Source of the DNA: Anaeramoeba flamelloides
Lineage: Eukaryota; Metamonada; Anaeramoebidae
DNA: 64,000 bases
Assembly: GCA_027625915.1 (NCBI GenBank)
Contig: JANTQA010000012.1
Location: 10,123,501-10,187,500, forward strand
Direction: 5' to 3'
The translations under genes were made by a program, and so were the position numbers. The notes beneath the pieces were generated by a model that was given only the letters and a program-made list of their open reading frames with translations, had not been told where the DNA came from and made no database searches. Positions 46,548 to 64,000 of the stretch are shown in pieces; within the stretch, counting starts at the first letter, position 1; each line of letters begins with the position of its first letter.

Positions 46548-49500
46548 CAATCAACCTCTAATTTTGTTTGAAAACAATTTATTTTAATACTCTGATGAAA
46601 AACAAATCAATTTCCCCATTAAATTGAAAAACAAACATCAGATTGATATTTGTGAAGAAGAAATTCGGAATCCTCTGATTGAGTTTTGATTTTAATCTTC
46701 TTGAAATAGTCATCATAATTACTTTTTCTTTCAAAAAGATAGCTTTTTAAAAAAAGAAATTAAAAAAACCAATTAAAGAGATTATAAAGATCAACAAGCA
46801 TGATTACTAAAACCCCTAAGATGAAAGATCCAATTCAAGAACCTTTTTAATAATAAGCATCACTAAAGAGTAACAATTATCTTTTTTTCTTTAGGGGTTA
46901 TAGATACGTAACTCATTAAAAAACAAATACTGGTATTTGAATTATAAATGGGAAAATATTTTCACTTCCTTTTCCTTATTTTTTCTTTTATATACAAAGT
47001 GAGTTTCCCAAAGAAGTAGGGTGTAATTTGTGGCTTTGTTACAAAAAGGAAATTAAACATGAAGTGAAAAAATTTCCCATTTGTAATTCAAATACCAGTA
47101 AGTGGTGGATAAGTAAAAAAAAAAAACTCAATTACCAAATTCTTTTCGGTAATTCAAAAAGAATTCTTTTGATTATTAAGTTGAAGCTTTCCAAATTTTT
47201 CAATGTTATCAATAACCAATTTTTTTTTTTTTTATTTTTTAGAAAAAATCGCTGTTTGTTGATTGGATCAATTTAACCCCAAATTCTCATTCCAAATCCT
47301 AAAACCAAACATAACCCAAAAGCAAATATTTTATTTAAAAGTAAATTAATAGCTGTTATTATCAGGTCGAAATGTGAAAGTTATCCAAAATATCAAAAGT
47401 TAACATCCTGCTGGAAGATTAACAAACCGAGAAACTATTCTTTATATCAATTAATGTAGTCAAGACTGAGGTGCCGAGATACATTTTAAAAATATAGAGA
47501 TGAGTTGAAGTGTAGTTGTTTGACAACAATTTCTTAATTTTTGAAATTGAGGGCAAAACTTTAAAAATTTAGTGTCTGATAATCCAGATTAATATATGAA
47601 AAAAGGATAATAGCTACTTATTAAAAACAAATAAGCGAAACTAGAAACAATTGAAATATCAGGTTTTTTTAATTGTGTACATTAACAGAAATAACAGAAA
47701 TCACAAAAGACATAGAAACCACAGAAATCACAGATACGCCGAAATATCAGAAATCATAGAAACTGAAAAGATACATGTTTACAATTAAAGAAAGAAAAAA
47801 TCAAAAATTAAAGTTCAATATAAAGCATTAACCATAATATTAGTTTTTACAATACTTGCTTCTTTTCAGGTCTTTACTTTGATTCAATGATTAAGAAATT
47901 TTGATGTGAAAAGTTTTAGCTACTTTTGAATTAAAATCAATTACTTTTATTGGATCTCAAGATCAACCGAGATCTTAATTGTCTTTATTGATTATGATGG
48001 GTGATACTTAAATGGTGGATTATTCTTTGGCTTAATATGCTTCGGTGGTTTCTATGATTTCTGTGATTTCTATGTCTTTTGTGATATCTGTGGTTTCTAT
48101 GTCTTTTGTGGTTTCTGTTATTTCTGTTAATGTACACAATTAAAAAACATTAGTTATAATTGAATAATTAATATAGAAATTTCAAAAAGTATTATACATT
48201 TTTATTATACAAATTTAAAAAAATGTTTACAACCACAACCAAAGTGACTAAATGAATCATTACAGTTTATTCTAATCCAAAAAATTGCTGAAATTGTTTT
48301 TAAAAAATAATAGTATTTGATAAAAAAATATGAAAAAGTTGAACAATAATTTTTGGTAATATCGAAATTTAGAAAAATTGAGTCAAATATATTTTTTTTA
48401 TTTGTGAAATGAAAAATAAGAATGTTAAAAACTGTTTTAAAATATAAAAAATCAAAATTTTCGTGTTTTTTCTTCTTTTAAAAAGCCAATTCAACGAGTT
48501 AAATTAATACAATTAATAATTCAACAAAAATTAAAATGTTTAAATTTTTGAAGGAATATGGATAATAAATTGTCGTAAGATATTCAATATCGATTTGAAA
48601 GCTTCATGGTCAAGGATCACTCAATCATAAATTATCTAAAGAGTTTATTCTAAAAGTTACTCAAGTTTAAAATTACCTGAAATTTGAGCTTATGTTTCTG
48701 AAAACCTCTGATGTTCAGAGAAATCATCTAAAGGATTTAAACAAACTATTGACTTTTAAACACTGAATACGAATTTGAACACAATCTCATTCAACATATT
48801 GAGTGGAAAACAGGAACCACACAAACCACATGAACCACATACACCACATAAGCCACATAAACCACATAAACCACATGAACCAAATGAAAAACATGAACCA
48901 CATGAACCGAGGAAACAATTCTTGAGAGAATTGAACAATATCATTTGATTCAACAATATCTAAAAAATAAAGTTGGTGGTTAGTCCATATAAGACTAAAT
49001 AGGTGTTGGTTTCTTAAATGGAAAAAATCAAAAATATTTAATTTATTACATATTTTAAATAATATAATGAAATAAAATGTAATATCTAAATTAAAAAAAA
49101 TTACTTTTCAAACGTTTTTTTTCCTTTTAATAATTATATTCACTAAAAATAACAAAAATTATTTTTCTTCAAATTTAAATTTTGAATTTCAAGTGTTTAT
49201 ACTTATAAACACAAATTCAGAAAATAATTAATTTTTTAAATCACATAATAATAACTTATTATTTATTGTTTGATAAAAAAAAAATAATTTGTTTAAAATA
49301 AATAAACATTTTTTATCCACAACAATTATTTTTGAGAATTTGTTTAAAAATATTTATTGCTTTTCTTCTTTTATTGATTTTATTTTTTGTAAAAAACTTA
49401 TCACCAAGTAATATATTATTATTACTTCAAGAAAAGTATTAATAATCAATATTAAAACCTTATTAAACTATCCATTAATTTATTTTATTCATTTAATTAG

Positions 49501-52137
49501 TATTATTTTATCTCTTTTAGATCTCGATTAATAAATTTTTACTATAATATATTTTTTTTTATTATTGAACTTTATTATTTAAATAATTTTAATTAAAAAT
49601 ATTAAATTAAATAATAGATTTTTCCTGAAAGGGTCGATGAATTGATTGATTATTTAATTGATTCCCAATTTTGGAATGAAGCCGCGATTGAACTTACAAA
49701 AATAATTAATAAAGGGATCATTCCAAAAAAAAGTAAAAAAACATTAAAGGATTATTGGTTACTATTATGTCAAATTTGTTCCAAATATCCAGAAAAAATT
49801 ATAGGATTTGATGTTGAATCTGTTATTCGATCTGGGTTTGAAATATTTTCAACAGAAGAAGATGACATCAGTTCACTTTGGATTTCGTTAGCTGATTATC
49901 ATGTGAAACTTGGTCATTTTGAAAAAGCAAGAGACATTTATGAAGAAGGCTTTAAAAATGTAAAATCTGTTAAAGCCTTTTCAGAAATTTTTGATGCCTA
50001 TACCAAATTTGAAGAAACAATGATTTCAATTCAATTATCAATGCAAGAAGAAGAAGAAGATGATGATGAAGACGAAGATGGTGAGGATGGAAAAAATAGT
50101 AATGAAGACGCTAATAATTTTTCAATAAAATCTCTAAAAAAGAATAATTTCAATAAAAAAAAAGATCTTGAACTTGAGCTTGATTTAAGATTTTCTCGCT
50201 TGGAAGATTTGGAAAAAAGAAGGCCTTTTTTAGTGAATAATGTTTTATTAAAAAAAAATCCAAACAGTGTCGAACAATGGTTAGAAAAAATTAAATTAAA
50301 TCAAGACGATCCTGAAAAAGTAATGAAAATTTATTTGGAAGCACTTGAAACTATTGATCCCTTTGAAACTGAAGAAGATATTTCAACTATTTGGATTGAT
50401 TTTGCAGCCTTTTATGAGCAAAATGGTAATCTTAATGAAACGATAAAAATTTATGAAAGAGCCATTGCTTATGGATTTAATCAAGTCAAAGATTTGATCA
50501 ATGTTTGGTGTTCTTATGCTGAATTTGAAATTCGTTCAAATAATTTTGAAAAGGCAAGAGAGTTGTTACGAAGAGCAACACACCCACAACCAAATAAAAA
50601 TAAAAACAAAAATAAAAAAAAGAAACCAAAAAATGAATTGGAAAATAGAATAGAAAATCGAATAGAAAAAGAGACTGGGAAAAAAAAAGACAAAAATGAG
50701 CGTATTGAAATTGAAATTGAAAAAAAAGAAGAAGAAGAAGAAGAAGAAGAAGAAAATGAAGAAAATGAAGAAAATGAAGAAAATGAAAATGAAAATAAAA
50801 CTAACAACAACAAAAAAAAGAATAATAAACATAAAAGAATAAATGTGAATAAATTGAATAAAGAAGAAAAAAGAATATATTATAAAAAAAAAAATCTTTC
50901 AAGAAGAATCAGAAATCAATTACATCGATCTGTGCGTTTATGGGGATTTTATGTTGATGTTGAAGAATGTTTAGGCACCATCAAAACTACAAAATCGATT
51001 TATGATGAAATGATCAAAATGAAAGTCATCACACCACAAATTATTTTAAATTACGCATCTTTTTTAGAATCATCTAACTATTTTGAAGAATCCTTTAAGG
51101 CGTATGAAAAGGGACTAGAAGTTTTTGATTTCCCCTATTCATATGACATTTGGGTTGCATATTTAACCAAATTCATCCAAAGATACAAGGGAACAAAAAT
51201 CGAAAGGACCAGGGATTTATTTGAAGAAGTGATCAACCAATCTCCAAGAGAATATGCTAAAATCTTTTATTTATATTATGCACATTTTGAACAACAATAT
51301 GGATTTATTAGACACTCGATGAAGATTTATGATCGGGCATCTCAAAATGTCAGCGATAAAGAAAAATATGAAATCTTTCAAGTATTTATCCACAAAGCAA
51401 CAAAATATTTTGGTATCACCCAAACAAGAGAAGTTTATGACCGCAGTATCGAATTATCGCCAGACAAGGATCTTAAATATTTGACGATGCAGTATGCAGC
51501 GATGGAAACAACATTAGGCGAGATCGACCGTGCAAGAGCGATATATGTTCATGGATCGCAATTTTGTAATCCAAGGTCCGAAACTGATTTTTGGGATACC
51601 TGGGATAAATTCGAAAGAACTTATGGTAACAAGGCCACATTCCAAGAATTTTCAATTATCAAAAGAACAATATTAGCAAAATTTAATTTGACAATTAACC
51701 TCAACATTGATAATTTATCCAATGATCAACAAAATCAAAAAAAAGAATCCTTAAACAGCATTGAATTACTTGAATTAGAAAACCCACAGTCAAATAAAAG
51801 ATCCGAATTAGATGAAATTAATAATAACATCAACCAAGTTAACGATATCCTCAATAACGAGGAAGTTTTGACAATGGGGATGAAATCGGCGGCTCCAATG
51901 ATTAAATTTCAACCTAAAAAAAAAAGAAAAAAAATTCAAAAAGAAAAAGAACAACCTGAGGAAAATAATGAAAATGTCAATTTGCCAAACCAAAATTTAA
52001 CTGAAAATAATTTGGATGAAAATTTTGAAATAACAGAAAAAGAATTGCCTTCAACACTACTCTCTGGTATAAGCTCTGAAAAAAATAAATCACCAAAAGA
52101 TAATTTAGGTGCGTTAGCTAGATTTTCTAAAAAATAA
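45802..52137 (+). CDS. SYF1: Syf1/XAB2 pre-mRNA splicing factor
   Basis: Exons 45802-46122, 46307-46504 and 49618-52137 join in phase 0 through GT-AG introns of 184 and 3,113 bases to give 1,012 residues. Syf1 (human XAB2, 855 residues) is a scaffold of the Prp19/NTC complex of the spliceosome; that role is from the family. It is built of HAT helical repeats: SYKLWNLFLIE, MPRIWEDYLQFLIKQ, RTRRTFD-like KTRRTFDNALVSLPITQH, FEKARDIYEEGF, RIRNQLHRSVRLWGFYVDVE and EIDRARAIYVHG can be read in order. The C-terminus has GMKSAAPMIKF, as in XAB2, and a basic tail. Extra length comes from two charged low-complexity insertions (about 305-375 acidic, and about 490-590 Lys/Glu/Asn). The ATG at 45,802 is the first one in frame. 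Confidence 0.93.
46930..47098. mobile_element. MITE family B, copy 2
   Basis: 169 bases with ends CTGGTATTTGAATTATAAAT and ATTTGTAATTCAAATACCAG, flanked by TA on both sides. The interior (cttccttttcctta ... aagtagggtgtaatttgtgg) matches the other copies. It lies in intron 2 of SYF1. Confidence 0.88.
47664..48149. mobile_element. foldback element with repetitive arms
   Basis: The left arm starts ttttttaattgtgtacatta and continues with cagaaataacagaaatcac, then aaaagacatagaaaccacag. The right arm (about 48,040-48,149) is its near-perfect complement over about 100 bases. Each arm is itself a minisatellite of 9-10 base steps of the type agaaatcac/agaaaccac. The centre (about 47,765-48,035) is unique. 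It is a foldback-type non-autonomous element inside intron 2 of SYF1. Confidence 0.75.
48811..48909. repeat. 9-base minisatellite
   Basis: About eleven copies of a 9-base unit, consensus accacatga/accacataa, in intron 2 of SYF1. Because the unit is a multiple of three it is open on the minus strand as Gly-Leu/Ser-Cys repeats; this is treated as a by-product, not a gene. Confidence 0.85.
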
Positions 52138-52958
52138 TAATTCTTAAAAAAATTTTTGTTTTTATTTTTTTTTTTGTTTCTTCAGATCATTTTTTTTGTA
52201 GAAATATTTTTTATATTTATTAATTGTTTTGCATTTCTAAAAACGTTGCTTTAATCTTTCTTCCTTTAATTTTTTTATCGGAATCTAATTTTCTTTTGGT
52301 AATAATTTAAATAAATTATTCAGAAAGTTTCTAAATTGCTTTAATAATTATTTGATTAAAAAAACAGAATTGATTACAAAGATTTAAATCTCTTTTTTTT
52401 TTTTTTTTTCAAGTTTTGATCATTGCTGAGAGAAGATGATGGATTACAAAATTCAATCCTCTAGAAAAAATGAACAAAGTAAACTATTTTTATTGATTAA
52501 ATCGTCAATTTAAGTCAAGAAAAAAGTGTGTCCTGAATAACATCATTTTTTACTATATATTCAGTAATATCATATATTATAATGAATAGAATCTAAACTC
52601 TTTTTAAAAAATTGTGACTCACCTGAAATAATAAATTGAAAAAAAAAATTATCCTTTAGTATTCAAGAACAAGTAATAACTAAATCTGATTTGTAATTCA
52701 CTTTAAAGCCATTCTAAATATATGAAACACGATATTTTAAAAATTAAAAAAAATTAAAACCAAAAACTAAAAAAAAGTGAGTCACAATTTTTGAAATGAG
52801 CATTTACGAATTTTTTATTACTGAACTTTTAATGAAAAAAAGTTGAACAACAAGATTTTTTATGAATAATTGAATTCATTTTCAAAAACATTACCTAGTC
52901 ACAATTTTCATAGTGATTATTTACCTTTTCGAAGATCTCTTTTTTTTTTTCCACATGA

Positions 52959-52997
<39 letters not shown>

Positions 52998-55070
52998 AAT
53001 TTTCAAAACAAAAGAAAAATTTTTCAAAAAAAAAGAAAAAGTAAAAGAAAAAGAAAAAGAAAAACAAAAGAAAAACAAAAATTTGAAAAAGCTAAACTAA
53101 AATTTGCAAAATTAGAAAAAATGATTCTGATCCAAAAATTTGAAAATATTTTTTTGTTAAGAATACTGGAATTAACCCTCAAAACAACTCCCATTAACAT
53201 TATAAAGTGAGTTAAAATTTTTGAAAAATAGTTTATATAAAAAAAAAAAGAAAAAATTTTAAATTATTATGATATGCTGAGAGATGTATCCCCAGGGTTC
53301 TAGAAAATGAGGTAAAATTATTGATATCAAATTAAATACGAAAATATGAGTTAAAATATAATATTTTTTTGTTTCTAATTCTTGAATTAGAATAAGATGT
53401 TTAATATTTGTTTTTTTTTTTTTTTTTTTGATTTAATTATTTCGTTTATTAGATTAATTTCGTTTGATATCTTGCTTTTGTAAAAAATAAAATAATTAAA
53501 AATTATATTTTATTTTAATTAAAAAAAATCCAATTTTCTTTTATCAATCTTTAAATGTTTCAAACCTTTCAATTACTTGGAGAAAATTAAAAACCCTTGA
53601 CAACCTTATAATACCTTTTAAATGGGAATGTATTGTAAAAGTTATAAGATTGTTAAAAAAATCTGTGATTTATTGAATTATTAATTCAAATAAAGAATTG
53701 TCTGTTTTTTGTGATTTTGTAGATAATAGTGATTTTGTGTTTTTTTATAAGAAATTCCAGTTAATCATGAATTTCTTACCAAGATTATATTCACAGAAAT
53801 TATCACCAAAACATATTGATTAGTAAACTTAATTGTAAATTAAAAGAAATTTCACCGCATCTTGAAAGTAAAACAATTACTGTAATTCTGGATTAATATA
53901 ATATCAGACTTACTTTCAAAGATATTTTCCGAAATGAATTATCGTTTTTAAAAATTTTGATCTATTTTTATCATTTTTTAAAAGTTCAAAGTTCAGCATA
54001 TTTGCTATTTTTATCAATTTTTTTTTTTTCTTCTTTGAAAGAAGAAATAAACTTTATTATTTTAGAAGGGAATCTATTAAAATACACTACCAAAAAAAAA
54101 AATCAAACCTCAAAGTTCTAAAATAATCCAGTATAAGAAATCCACTTAATTTGTAAAAATTTACAATAATTATTTTAAACTTGAAAATAATTATAATTTT
54201 TTTATTCAAAGAATAGTTTGGATCAATTTTTTCTTTTTATTGAACTAAAAAATATAAGGGAAAACAACCAAACCATTAAATTAATAATTCTCCGAAAATA
54301 CCTATTGGAGAACCTGAAATTCAATTTATAATCTAAAGAAATAATTTTTAATTTAATTAAATATAATCAATAATTAATGCCCAAATCTTAATTATTCCAG
54401 CTTGCTAGTATAATCCCCGTGAATAAAATTCCAGAATAGAACTTATTATTATATTTCTTATCTTTTATATTTTTTTCAAACAAATAACATATTTTACAAT
54501 TAAATTATCATAAAAAAATCTTAAGAACTATTCTCAAATAATTTATTTTACAAAATAATTTAATATTTAGGACTCTTAATAATTGAAAAAGAATATTATA
54601 TATTCCCTAAAAATTTCAAGGAATTTAATTAAATGTAGAAAATAAAATAGATCAGCAATTTTTTACTTGTTTTCAAGGTTTTATATTTAATTTATTTTTT
54701 TTGTATTCTTAAAAAAAAGATGACTTTTGAAGATTATTTTCTCACATTAAATATGAAAAAAAAGTAAAGTGAAACTTCAAGAAAAATAAAAATGTTTTGT
54801 AAAATTTGCTTGGTATTTTTCTAATCCAAAAAAAAAATAAAATAAAAAGATCATAATATTTGAAAGATATGTTAATTGAATAAAGATAAAATTCTTCTAA
54901 AATGATATTCCATATCTCTAGTATACAAAATGAGTTTCATTTAAATTTATTATGTTTAAGAAAATTCAGTAATTCGAGACAATTTTATCAAAAAAAAAAA
55001 AAAAAAGTAAATGAAAAATAATTAAAATATTAATATAAAAATTAATATTATCACTTAGATGATGGAATTA
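52138..55070. other. spacer downstream of SYF1
   Basis: Gene-free. It includes a long A run at 52,966-52,994, T runs, and a weak hairpin at 53,590-53,650 (accttataatacctttta against taaaagttataagattgtt). No gene or RNA is seen. Confidence 0.4.
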
Positions 55071-55074
55071 AAAA

Positions 55075-55480
55075 CCTAGAAACTGTTTTTAGGTTTTTTT
55101 TAATTTAAAAAATATGAAAAAAATTGTAAATTTTCTTTTTATTTCTTTAATTAAAAAAATAATCACTATTAGTCAAACAGAATTTCTCAGAAGTGAGAAA
55201 AATCTTTGATTTTACTCTATTATTTTTAATTCTGGAAAAATTGACATATGAAGACATTTTTCACTGTACTTTCCAGAATTTGAAAGAGTTGAGTAAAATT
55301 AGATAATTAACTCAATTCTTTCAAATTTGGGAAATGCACCATTTACTTTTTTTTTAATTTATATTATTAAAAAAAAATAAGAATTATGAAATTTTCTTTT
55401 TATTTCTTAAATGAACAAAAAGACTGGAACTGTAAGACACCTTCCTAGAATTCACAAGACTAAAAAAAAACCTAATAAAA
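55075..55480. repeat. palindromic cassette array, locus 3
   Basis: Diverged member of the cassette family. A type A hairpin with arms tttccagaatttgaaagagt and its complement is centred at about 55,305, and a short aacctag...aggtt hairpin lies at 55,084-55,110. Typical links (ttctggaaaaa, cacttagatgatgg) are present. It is more decayed than the 3.4 kb and 59.3 kb arrays. Confidence 0.55.
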
Positions 55481-56683
55481 AGATTTATCAATAATTAATT
55501 AAATTACAAAATTTTTGAATAATAACAATTATTCCGCTCTTTTTGGGGTTTTGTAATTTATAAGAATATTTTAGAATCTATAATTTAACTCAATTCTTTT
55601 GAATTGAAAAAAAAAATTAGATAATACTTGCCTTAGTACCGGACACTAGGGACCCAAATAATAGTTTTTTATCTAAAATTTAAATCATGTTGTATTTTCA
55701 ATTTATAATTATTATTTTTTCTTTATTTCACTAAGTTATGAAACCATAGATGCTCTGATGTGGATTTTCGATAGGGAGCAATAAATTTCAAAATTTTATT
55801 AAATCATTTTAAAGATCTTATTTGTTTTTTTCTAAGCATAAGTTTTTCATATAATTTTTGTTTCATATTGTTGATAATTTTTTTTCCCATTTGATATGAT
55901 AAACTTATATCTTTCACAGTACTATATAAAATGATTTATATCTTCGTAATATGGAGTTTAATAATCTATTTTTTTATATTTTACCTTTTTTTATAAAGAT
56001 ATTTGAATTATCATTTTTTTTTGAAACTTTGTAAAATAAGGACTTTATTATATTTTGAAAATTAAAAAAAGTAATATTTCATATCTTTTAATTCGTAAAA
56101 AATAAGAAATTACCTGTTACACATATTTGGAAAAATTAAAGAATAAAAGTTTTCAAAAATGTAAAGAAAATTATTTGATTTACTCTTTTTAAAAATTCGG
56201 GTCACACTTTAGGAAACTTGTCTGACTATCCTTTTGAAAATTGCTAAAATGAAATAAGTTTGTTTTTATTCTACTTTTATAAAAACTTTTATCTATTTTT
56301 ATTTTAATTTTATCTGTTATAATAACTTTCATCAAAAAGAATACTCAATTTTATTTCCAGCAAACTAATGTAAGATAAAAAATTACCTTTTTATAAATAT
56401 ATTTTATATAGAAGTATTTATATAGAAATAATATATGTCTTGAAATTCTATTTTTAATAAATTCAATCTAAAAAAAAAGTATTTCCTTTATAGTTAACAT
56501 TTCATAGGTGTATTGTTTATTTCTGTTATTTAAGGAAGTACACCCCAAATAAATTCTTCTAATAAATGTTATTATCTAATAATAAAAGTCAGTTATGGGT
56601 GCTTACAATCTTTTTTACATAGATTAAAAGTTTTTTTACATAAAACTGAGTTTTTTCATTTTTATTTTTTTTTTCTATTGTAA
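55481..56683. other. spacer upstream of the phosphoesterase gene
   Basis: A/T-rich, no gene recognised. The right end probably holds the promoter of the next gene. Confidence 0.4.
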
Positions 56684-62602
<5,919 letters not shown>

Positions 62603-64000
62603 AAATAGACTATTTGTTTATCTTTATCGCTGTTTTGAAACAATAATAAAAATTCTTTATATATTATCATCATTATTCCCTTCTTGGGACAAATTCTATA
62701 TTATGTGTTTTATCATTATTATAGATACCTTTTTTTTTTCTAATTAAAAAATTATCTAAAAAATATATATAAAATAAATAAATTAAAACCGAGAACAAAA
62801 TAAATAAACCTTTTATTTCTTTCTTTTCTTCTTCTTCTTCTTCTTTTTAATTTTGAGTTTTTTAATGAAATAGTGAAATAAACTTAAATGATAATAATAA
62901 TAATAAAAAAATCAAAAAAAATGAAATTTGGAAATATTAAAATTAAAACTGTTAATAAAGTAATCCAAAATATCTAATCCCCTTGAAAGGGCTTTTTTAA
63001 AAAATCAAGTTAAATCCAAGTCTTGAATTTATCAAAAGTAATGCTAACATTTTTCTCAATTTAGTTTGATAAAAAACAATAGATACGTGAAACCTTTGTT
63101 CTTAATTTATTCTTTAAAAACGAAAAACTCAAAATAAAAATATAAGAATAAAGAATTATTTATTGTCACAATCGATATTAAAAAATACTTTGACACAATT
63201 AGTCATATACTAGTATATCATGCTCTCAATAAATATATTAAAAATCAAAAAATCAAAATTTGATTACAAAAATATTTTAAAAAGGAATAAATCTGTGTAT
63301 AGGAATGAGATCGTCTTTTCCCTTTAATTTTTAAATTTATCAGCCAATTTCTTAATTAAAAAAAAAATAAAGGATTTAGTTCAACATATTCAAATGTTTG
63401 CTAAGGATTTGATTTAAGTTGTGGAAGGGCCTATTCTAGATGTTGAAAAAAAGTTTATAATAATCTATGGAATTATCTAAGATTTTTTGGAATGGATTCT
63501 AATATTAAGAAAATTTTAAAATCAAACCAATTATCTGAAATAAAATACTTTGTTATTTGGCTCCAAAAAGACAAATTTTTCCAAAAAAAAAAAAAAACTT
63601 TTAAAAAAGAAAAAGTAAAATTTTTAAAAAAATCAGGATGATTTTTGTCCAACAATAATTAGTTAATAATGTAAAATTAGAGAAGTTCAATTAAATACAC
63701 ATTGACCATTATTTTAATTGGCTATATTACATCACACTTAGTAATAATTGACTTAATTGGTGTTAAGATAAATAAAAAAAGTAACAATTTTTTTAGAAAA
63801 TTAACCTACATTCCTCAAGAATAATCTATTAAACTGAGGCTAAAATATACCAAGTAAGAATTTTGGTATATAAAAGAAGATTTAAACTCAAAAATAAATT
63901 AAAAAAGCTTGGTTTTAAACATAAGGTATTTCCAAAAAAGTGTGGCATTTTTTTTTTACATTTCATAAAAAATAATCTTTTTTAGTGATGGTAATCATTA
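62603..64000. other. gene-free right flank
   Basis: 3' flank of the phosphoesterase gene followed by A/T-rich sequence with homopolymers and a short (AAT)n run at 62,890-62,905. No gene, RNA or element could be recognised to the window edge. Confidence 0.4.

Larger units (their letters stand above)
46505..49617 (+). other. large second intron of SYF1
   Basis: The donor atg|gtaacc is followed by a 40-base T run, and the acceptor is ataatag|ATTTTT. At 3.1 kb it is far longer than the 184-base first intron. It has collected a MITE-B copy, a foldback element and a 9-base minisatellite; the remaining sequence is A/T-rich filler. Confidence 0.85.

Noticed and set aside
48756-48956. Minus-strand Gly-Cys repeat protein
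   Set aside because: It is the open frame of a 9-base minisatellite inside a SYF1 intron, with no conserved flanks or start context.

Overview
The window is strongly A+T-rich nuclear DNA from a eukaryote. It has GT-AG spliced genes, a cytosolic-type tRNA-Gly, very large proteins padded with Asn, Lys and Glu runs, and long spacers full of small mobile elements. The standard genetic code fits: two reading frames of 3,228 and 2,290 codons use TGG for Trp and contain no internal TGA. The low-complexity style and gene set suggest a free-living amoeboid protist, possibly an anaeramoebid; that assignment is tentative.

Layout. 1-4,870: gene-free flank with a dispersed repeat, a decayed Tc1/mariner element and an array of long palindromic cassettes. 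4,871-14,557 (+): intronless SMG1-type PI3K-related kinase (nonsense-mediated decay). 17,251-24,123 (-): intronless homologue of spastizin/ZFYVE26 (SPG15), convergent with SMG1 and lacking the FYVE finger. 24.1-30.5 kb: spacer with LINE fragments, a TIR element (MITE) and an inverted duplication. 30.7-31.5 kb (+): calnexin/calreticulin-type lectin frame without the P-domain, whose N-terminal coding part looks damaged. 32,353-32,422 (-): tRNA-Gly(UCC). 35,288-37,191 (+): six-exon protein kinase of the CK1/TTBK type. 37.3-42.2 kb: spacer. 42,195-42,569 (+): small protein with a CaaX tail. 43.5-44.5 kb (+): LINE 3' end. 45,802-52,137 (+): Syf1/XAB2 splicing factor in three exons, with a 3.1-kb second intron holding a MITE, a foldback element and a minisatellite. 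56.7-62.6 kb (+): a split calcineurin-type metallophosphoesterase gene whose large introns hold a MITE, a palindromic cassette array and an internal duplication.

The genes do not form one pathway. SMG1 and Syf1 both act in mRNA metabolism and the spastizin homologue in endolysosomal traffic, but their proximity looks incidental. Shared repeat families tie the window together: TA-flanked MITEs, palindromic cassettes present at four places, and LINE pieces. The more unusual points are the P-domain-less calnexin-like frame, the FYVE-less spastizin, the palindromic cassette family, and a possible 20-nt intron in the phosphoesterase gene.
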